Below are positions 59,892 to 64,000 of a DNA stretch of 64,000 nucleotides, piece by piece. The stretch comes from Zhihengliuella flava (GTDB lineage: Bacteria > Actinomycetota > Actinomycetes > Actinomycetales > Micrococcaceae): positions 248,001-312,000 of the forward strand of contig NZ_JADOTZ010000001.1 in NCBI RefSeq assembly GCF_015751895.1, in the 5' to 3' direction. Within the stretch, counting starts at the first letter, position 1, and every line of letters starts with the position of its first letter. Both the position numbers and the translations under genes were made by a program. Under the pieces are notes generated by a model. That model was given only the letters and a program-made list of their open reading frames with translations, searched no databases and was not told the origin of the DNA.

Positions 59892-60916
59892 CGGCAGGGC
59901 TCCGCGGAGCTCAAGGAGGTGATGGTCACGTTATCGGGGCTGCCGTAACCGTTGAGCAGCTGCAGCACCGGATCCGCGGCAGGAACGTGGACATGAATAC
60001 GCCACCGGACGGCTTCCTGCGACTCGGCCTCACGGTCGAGGTCTTCGGCGTCCCCAGAACCGGGCCGCGGCAGGGGGCTCATCACCACCGAATCGCCGAG
60101 CCCGGCCAGTTCGCCGCGCAACGTGGCAGCGCCCAGCGGGTCAAGGTCCATTGAACACATGACCTCCACACCGTCCTGAATCTCCCCCGGCACTTGGTGA
60201 TGGGCCGCTGCTGGCTGATGCGTGCCGAACTCAGCCAGGACGCCGTCCGGCACCTCCTCGCCGGTCAACGCCGCGCGGAGCGCTTCGAGGACGAGCAGGA
60301 AGCCGACGGCGCCCGCGTCCACGACGCGGGCTGCTGTCAACGTCTCCAGTTCAGATTCGGAGCGCACGACGGCGGCCCGCGCCGCGGTCACCGCGCGCTC
60401 GAGCCCGGCCAGCAACGCGGCCCTGGACTCGGGCTCGCCGCCGGTCACCTCGTCATCGTGGAGAGCGTCAGCGGCCGCGCGGGCTGCGGCGCTCATGGCC
60501 GTGGGCATCGTGCCGGGAACGGGATCAGTCAGGGCGGACCAGGCCCGCAGCTGCCCCCGCTCCAACGCCTCGGCAAAGCGCGGGAGGTTCAGTCGACTAG
60601 CCGCAGCGAGCGGCTCGGCGAAGCCGATCAGAAAGACGGAGAGAATGGTGCCAGAATTTCCCCGGGCGTTATCCAGGGCCGACTCAGCGGCCGCATGCAG
60701 GATGCTGCCTACGTCGTCGGCGCCGTCGTCGAACGCTTCCCAGGCGCCGCGGGCGGCCTCGCGGGCCGTGAGGTGCAGGTTGGTGCCGGTGTCACCGTCC
60801 GGAACGGGGAACACATTGATGGCGTCCAGCCGCTCGCGGTGGCGTTCAAGAAGGGCTTCGACGCCGTTCAGCCAGGCGAGAGCGCCGTCGATCCCTTTTG
60901 CGAGTTTCTGTTGCAC
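59888..60916 (-). CDS. DAK2-domain protein (FakA-like N-terminal kinase domain)
   Basis: 342-aa protein. The DhaL/DAK2 domain has INVFPVPDGDTGTNL near residues 34-48 and DNARGNSGTILS near 96-107, the ATP/Mg-binding signatures also of fatty-acid kinase FakA. FakA proteins are usually about 550 aa with a large C-terminal region; here only about 100 residues follow the kinase domain, ending in a small alpha/beta stretch (WRIHVHVPAADPVLQLLNGYG). A DegV/FakB partner is not in the window. It overlaps recG by 4 bp, the common arrangement. Confidence 0.82.
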   Translation of the reverse strand: MQQKLAKGIDGALAWLNGVEALLERHRERLDAINVFPVPDGDTGTNLHLTAREAARGAWEAFDDGADDVGSILHAAAESALDNARGNSGTILSVFLIGFAEPLAAASRLNLPRFAEALERGQLRAWSALTDPVPGTMPTAMSAAARAAADALHDDEVTGGEPESRAALLAGLERAVTAARAAVVRSESELETLTAARVVDAGAVGFLLVLEALRAALTGEEVPDGVLAEFGTHQPAAAHHQVPGEIQDGVEVMCSMDLDPLGAATLRGELAGLGDSVVMSPLPRPGSGDAEDLDREAESQEAVRWRIHVHVPAADPVLQLLNGYGSPDNVTITSLSSAEPCR

Positions 60917-61061
60917 GTCCTTGTTCCCATCCAGCGTTGGTCGAGCCCACGCGGATTAGCGTGAAGTATGCTGGTCTCCGCCCAGCCTATCTGACGCGTT
61001 CGGTCTGCGCGCGAGCGCGCGCCGAGCGCGTCGGCGTCATCGATCCTTGTGGAAGGCAGGT

Positions 61062-61400
61062 ATGCCCGCTCCCCGCTCCGCCACGCCGCGGCATCTGCGC
61101 ACGAGCTCGTCCTTCTCCGTGCCCGCCGGCTACACGGATCCGTTCCAACCGAGCGAAGGCGATGACCGGGGCGAGGAGTTCGCGCCCCCGCTGGGATCGC
61201 GCTCCATGCCAGCTCCTCGGCAACGCCGGCGCGGCGGGCAGCTGGCCACAGTGCAGGATTCGGCGTGGGCGCAGTTCAACTCCGACGGCGCCCAACGGCG
61301 CCGTCGCCTGACCGTGCGCCTCCTCCTGGGCGCCGCCATCGCCGTCAGCGCCGCGCTGGCGTGGGGCCTGTTCTTGGTCAATCAGACGCCGGCCGGCTGA
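61062..61400 (+). CDS. Small single-pass membrane protein
   Basis: 112-aa hypothetical protein. A charged, Pro/Arg-rich cytoplasmic N terminus of about 85 residues is followed by one C-terminal transmembrane segment (LLLGAAIAVSAALAWGLFLV). No family recognised. GGAAGG lies 5 nt before the ATG at 61062. It is divergent from the DAK2 gene and convergent with the next gene. Tail-anchored layout suggests a membrane-bound adaptor; that is inference. Confidence 0.6.
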   Translation: MPAPRSATPRHLRTSSSFSVPAGYTDPFQPSEGDDRGEEFAPPLGSRSMPAPRQRRRGGQLATVQDSAWAQFNSDGAQRRRRLTVRLLLGAAIAVSAALAWGLFLVNQTPAG

Positions 61401-61404
61401 GCCA

Positions 61405-61429
61405 CCGCCGGCTGGCTCGAGGCCGGCGG
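61405..61429. terminator. Bidirectional terminator between two small genes
   Basis: CCGCCGGC and GCCGGCGG form an 8-bp GC stem around a 9-nt loop between convergent genes ending at 61400 and 61434. No T-run. Confidence 0.45.
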
Positions 61430-61433
61430 CGCT

Positions 61434-62006
61434 CTAGTACGTCAGCTCAATGCCGAGGCGCGCCGGCTCGGCGAGCCGGCGCAAGCGCTGCTCGGCCGCG
61501 GCCCGCTCCTCCAGCCTCAGCGATGACGCGTCGAGGACGAACTCGTCCGCAGCGGCACCTCGAACGCCCAACAGCGCGGCGGCCAGCATCAGCTCCATCC
61601 GGCGCGGGCCGTCACCACCCATCAGGTGAGCATTGGAGGCTCCCGCGCCGAAACCACCGGCGGGGCCGGCCGGCGCATCGCGCAACACGCTCACACTGGG
61701 ACCGCCGAGCGGTAGCTTGGCCGCCTCGTAGCTCACGGGTGCCGGGCGGACGGGCACGGGAGCGGCATCGGTTTCGATGGCGCGAGCCAGGGCCGGGCTG
61801 ATCCCCTCCGGCAGCTCCAGCGCACCCGAGGTGTAGGGCCCAAAGACCAAGTAGGCGCACAGTCCGAGCCGGTCGGGGTGAAGGTCGTCGCTGTCCTCAC
61901 GCGCGCGCGGAACGCTGAACCGCAGGATGGGCGGATAGGCGTCATATTCTTGCGGCACGGCACGCAGTGCCCAGTCGGCCGCCGTGTCGTCTTGCTGGAT
62001 CTTCAT
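61434..62006 (-). CDS. Hypothetical protein co-translated with a glycosyltransferase
   Basis: 190-aa protein with no recognised family, no signal peptide and no membrane segment. It has ILRFSVPRAREDSDD and LCAYLVFGPYTSGALELPEGISP near residues 27-70, and a charged helical C terminus (LRLEERAAAEQRLRRLAEPA). It overlaps the glycosyltransferase gene before it by ATGA, so it probably works with that enzyme. Codon use is like the neighbours. Confidence 0.6.
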   Translation of the reverse strand: MKIQQDDTAADWALRAVPQEYDAYPPILRFSVPRAREDSDDLHPDRLGLCAYLVFGPYTSGALELPEGISPALARAIETDAAPVPVRPAPVSYEAAKLPLGGPSVSVLRDAPAGPAGGFGAGASNAHLMGGDGPRRMELMLAAALLGVRGAAADEFVLDASSLRLEERAAAEQRLRRLAEPARLGIELTY

Positions 62007-63265
62007 CGTTTTCCCCTGCGCAGTCCGCGCCGCAGCGCCCGTCTCATGATTCTCTGCAGCCGGCGGTGCCCGAGTGCTTTCCGGGGGCGGCGCGCCGCCG
62101 GCGCGGGACGAGTCGTCTCTGCTGGCGGTGCAGCCGTCGACTTCTCGGCGTCCCCACTGATCCAGCGGAGCCCGGCCTCGCCGGCCGCCCGCCGCACCTC
62201 ATCGGCGAGATCAGCCGCCGTCCTACCTTTCCCGTAGGGGAAGGCGCCGGATCCCGCGCGGTGGCTCCAGCGATCTACCACGCGGCGGCACAGATCGGCG
62301 CGCAGGAGGACGCCGTCGCGAAACTGAGCGCCCGCGACAGCGACCTCCATGGCGGCAAGCGCCCCCACGGGCGCCGCAGCATTACCAATCCACAGAAAGC
62401 TTGGACCTTCCTCGAGCCATTCGGCGAGGTCCACCAGCGAGGCCGACGGGACGGTCTCGATGAGCAGTTCGGGCGCGTCAGTGAGGCGGTACCGCCACGC
62501 GTCGGTGTTACGCGCCCACGTGCGTTCGTGGTCCACAATGGCCCGGTTTTCCCTCACGGCCTGCTTGACGGCGTCGGAGATCTCCGGATTCTGCAGGGCG
62601 GGCTGGTGCCACAGGTGATACATGGCCACGCGCTCGTCTTCGACCCAGACCGTGCGGTATCCGGCGCGGGCCGCGCGCCACCCCAGGTCCATGTCCTCGC
62701 GCCCGTAGGTGTGGAGGCGCTCGTCAAACCCACGGATCCGGCCGAGCCCCTCACGGCTGATCGCCATCATGCCGCCCATGCCCCAGCGCGGGCGGAGTCG
62801 GGCGGACCGACGGATCAGGCCCCAGTCGATGGACTCCCAGTCCGCGGGCGTTGCAGCGGAGGGCAGGTCCCGGCACTGCAGGAACAGGGCGGATTGCGGG
62901 CTCGCCAGCCACCACGAATGGATGCCTTCCATGGCGTGCGGGCTAAAGATGATATCCGCGTCGGTAGAAATAAGGAGGCGACCGCGCGCGGCGGCAAAAC
63001 CGGCGTTGAGGGCACGCGAGCGGGACCACCGGGGCGCGTCCTCGATCCGCACCAGGCGCGCGCCGGTGCTGGAGCAGACGCGTGCGGCGGGATCCGGGTC
63101 ATCGGATCCGTAGTCCACCACGATCACTTCGCCCTGGCGCTCCCCGAAGCTGGCCTGCACGGAGCGGATGGAGAGTTCGAGCCGCTGCGTGTCCCAGTTG
63201 CGGAATCCGTACACCACGGAGAGCTCAATCCCCTCCGTGGCCTCGTGATCCAGTTCGATCGTCAT
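62003..63265 (-). CDS. Glycosyltransferase family 2 (GT27/chondroitin-synthase-like)
   Basis: 420-aa GT-A protein. Seen: ELSVVYGFRNWDTQRLELSIRS, VIVVDYGSDD, RSRALNAGFAAARG, metal-binding STDADIIF, and GMGGMMAISREGLGRIRGFDERLHTYGREDMDLGWRAARAG (quoted in part by key residues GRED) typical of the GalNAc-transferase C-terminal motif. The C terminus is very basic. ATG at 63265 has GAGGAG 3-4 nt upstream; the longer frame is not protein-like. It is co-translated with the next hypothetical gene. Sugar specificity unknown. Confidence 0.82.
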   Translation of the reverse strand: MTIELDHEATEGIELSVVYGFRNWDTQRLELSIRSVQASFGERQGEVIVVDYGSDDPDPAARVCSSTGARLVRIEDAPRWSRSRALNAGFAAARGRLLISTDADIIFSPHAMEGIHSWWLASPQSALFLQCRDLPSAATPADWESIDWGLIRRSARLRPRWGMGGMMAISREGLGRIRGFDERLHTYGREDMDLGWRAARAGYRTVWVEDERVAMYHLWHQPALQNPEISDAVKQAVRENRAIVDHERTWARNTDAWRYRLTDAPELLIETVPSASLVDLAEWLEEGPSFLWIGNAAAPVGALAAMEVAVAGAQFRDGVLLRADLCRRVVDRWSHRAGSGAFPYGKGRTAADLADEVRRAAGEAGLRWISGDAEKSTAAPPAETTRPAPAARRPRKALGHRRLQRIMRRALRRGLRRGKR

Positions 63266-63321
63266 GGACTCCTCGTTCGTGATCTCTCGGCGGTGGCGTC
63301 GTCGGGCTGCCACGGGGCAGT

Positions 63322-64000
63322 TTACGCGGGCGTCAGCACGACGACGTCGCACACGCCGGGATGGTGTGCGATGTGGCGCTCCAGCCGCGCGGCGGATATC
63401 AGGCTGTCCCCGCCCGGGGCATAACTGATGATCGTGACGCTGCGGCCGCTGGGGCTGTGCGCGCTGAGCGCGGGGGTGGCCGGCTCTGACGCGCGGATGG
63501 CGTCGGCAACGGCGGTATGGGCGCGCGGTTGGCTGCGCACGACGACGCACGGGCCGGCCGCGACGCGGCGGTCCCGCCGGTCCATGAGTGCGCCAGCGAC
63601 GGCCCAGTCGGGGGCGTCGTCTCCTGGCGTTGCAGGCCCCCACTCCCCTATGTTCACCACGCGGACCGTGGAGACGCTGTAACCCTGGCCCGCCACTTCG
63701 TAAAACTCACGCCAGCTCAACCCGCTCACGGAGAGCAAGACGGCCTCATAGTGAACAAGGTCGGCCGCGCCGTCGGGCCCCTGGGCGGCGGGGCCTGGCC
63801 TCAACGAGCAGGCATAGCCGGAACGGTGCTGACCGCCGGCGCCCAACAGGGCGTCTGGTAGGAAGGGCGCCACGAGCTCGCGAAAGTCGGGATACTTCCG
63901 CCGGGAGCCATGGCGCGGCTCCATCTGGCTGGAGAAGCGCTCCCTCAGCGCGGACAGACCGGCTTCGGCAGCGCGTTTTTGGGCGGCGCCCCGCTCCCCA
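63322..64000 (-). CDS. Unknown protein, 5' end cut by window edge
   Basis: The frame stays open from the stop at 63322 to the right edge with no stop codon, so the gene continues beyond the window; the ATG at 63924 is probably internal because the upstream reading (AAEAGLSALRERFSSQ) looks like protein. Only the C-terminal about 225 residues are seen. They include HYEAVLLSVSGLSWREFYEV and VTIISYAPGGDSLISAARLERHI. I do not recognise a family. It lies 57 bp upstream of the GT2 gene and may be part of a second glycan operon. Confidence 0.55.
   Translation of the reverse strand, partial: GERGAAQKRAAEAGLSALRERFSSQMEPRHGSRRKYPDFRELVAPFLPDALLGAGGQHRSGYACSLRPGPAAQGPDGAADLVHYEAVLLSVSGLSWREFYEVAGQGYSVSTVRVVNIGEWGPATPGDDAPDWAVAGALMDRRDRRVAAGPCVVVRSQPRAHTAVADAIRASEPATPALSAHSPSGRSVTIISYAPGGDSLISAARLERHIAHHPGVCDVVVLTPA

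Noticed and set aside
60990-61050. GC repeat-like stretch between the DAK2 and small membrane protein genes
   Set aside because: Short CG-alternating run without a regular unit; explained by base composition.

Overview
This window is one continuous high-GC actinobacterial chromosome segment. The gene order pgk-gap-whiA-yvcK-rapZ-uvrC, the lineage proteins DUF3145 and DUF2469, a cysteine-free L32, and frequent GTG and TTG starts all point to Micrococcales, probably Micrococcaceae (Arthrobacter/Zhihengliuella/Nesterenkonia-like). The genus is an inference. I saw no rRNA, tRNA, CRISPR array, prophage or insertion sequence.

Layout. (1) 1-11.5 kb, minus strand: glycolysis (pgk, gap), then whiA-yvcK-rapZ-uvrC, an acyltransferase, a HAD phosphatase and uvrA behind a LexA-like box. 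(2) 11.5-27.1 kb, minus strand: a GntR regulator, DUF3145, xerC, dprA, a YifB/ComM ATPase, YraN, DUF2469, rnhB, two tandem signal peptidases, rplS, trmD, rimM, a KH protein, rpsP, ffh, glnB, amtB and ftsY. Strong hairpins separate the transcription units. (3) 27.2-32 kb: a plus-strand MFS exporter whose 3' end overlaps smc tail to tail. (4) 32.2-50.4 kb: an 18-kb surface-glycan locus lying between smc and mutM, genes that are near neighbours in many relatives. (5) 50.5-61 kb: mutM, rnc, rpmF, DUF177, galU, coaD, an aminotransferase, a spermidine-synthase-like protein, rsmD, recG and a DAK2 protein. (6) 61-64 kb: small unknown genes and another glycosyltransferase, with an unknown gene cut by the right edge.

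The glycan locus is the most interesting part. It encodes UDP-glucose 6-dehydrogenase, a Wzm/Wzt (TagG/TagH-type) exporter, five glycosyltransferase genes plus a CgeB-like glycosyltransferase fused to a polysaccharide pyruvyltransferase, a second free-standing pyruvyltransferase, and an LCP-family ligase. With galU (UDP-glucose supply) 3 kb beyond mutM, these genes could make, export, pyruvylate and attach to peptidoglycan a uronic-acid-containing wall polymer. No priming sugar-phosphate transferase is visible, so synthesis must begin with a gene elsewhere. The dehydrogenase gene is preceded by two pairs of 11-nt-period direct repeats, the spacing used by OmpR/PhoB-type regulators. This raises the possibility of phosphate- or envelope-stress control similar to teichuronic acid synthesis in Bacillus.

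Starts were moved downstream of the longest open frame where a ribosome binding site, a neighbouring gene or family knowledge supports it; each case is noted.
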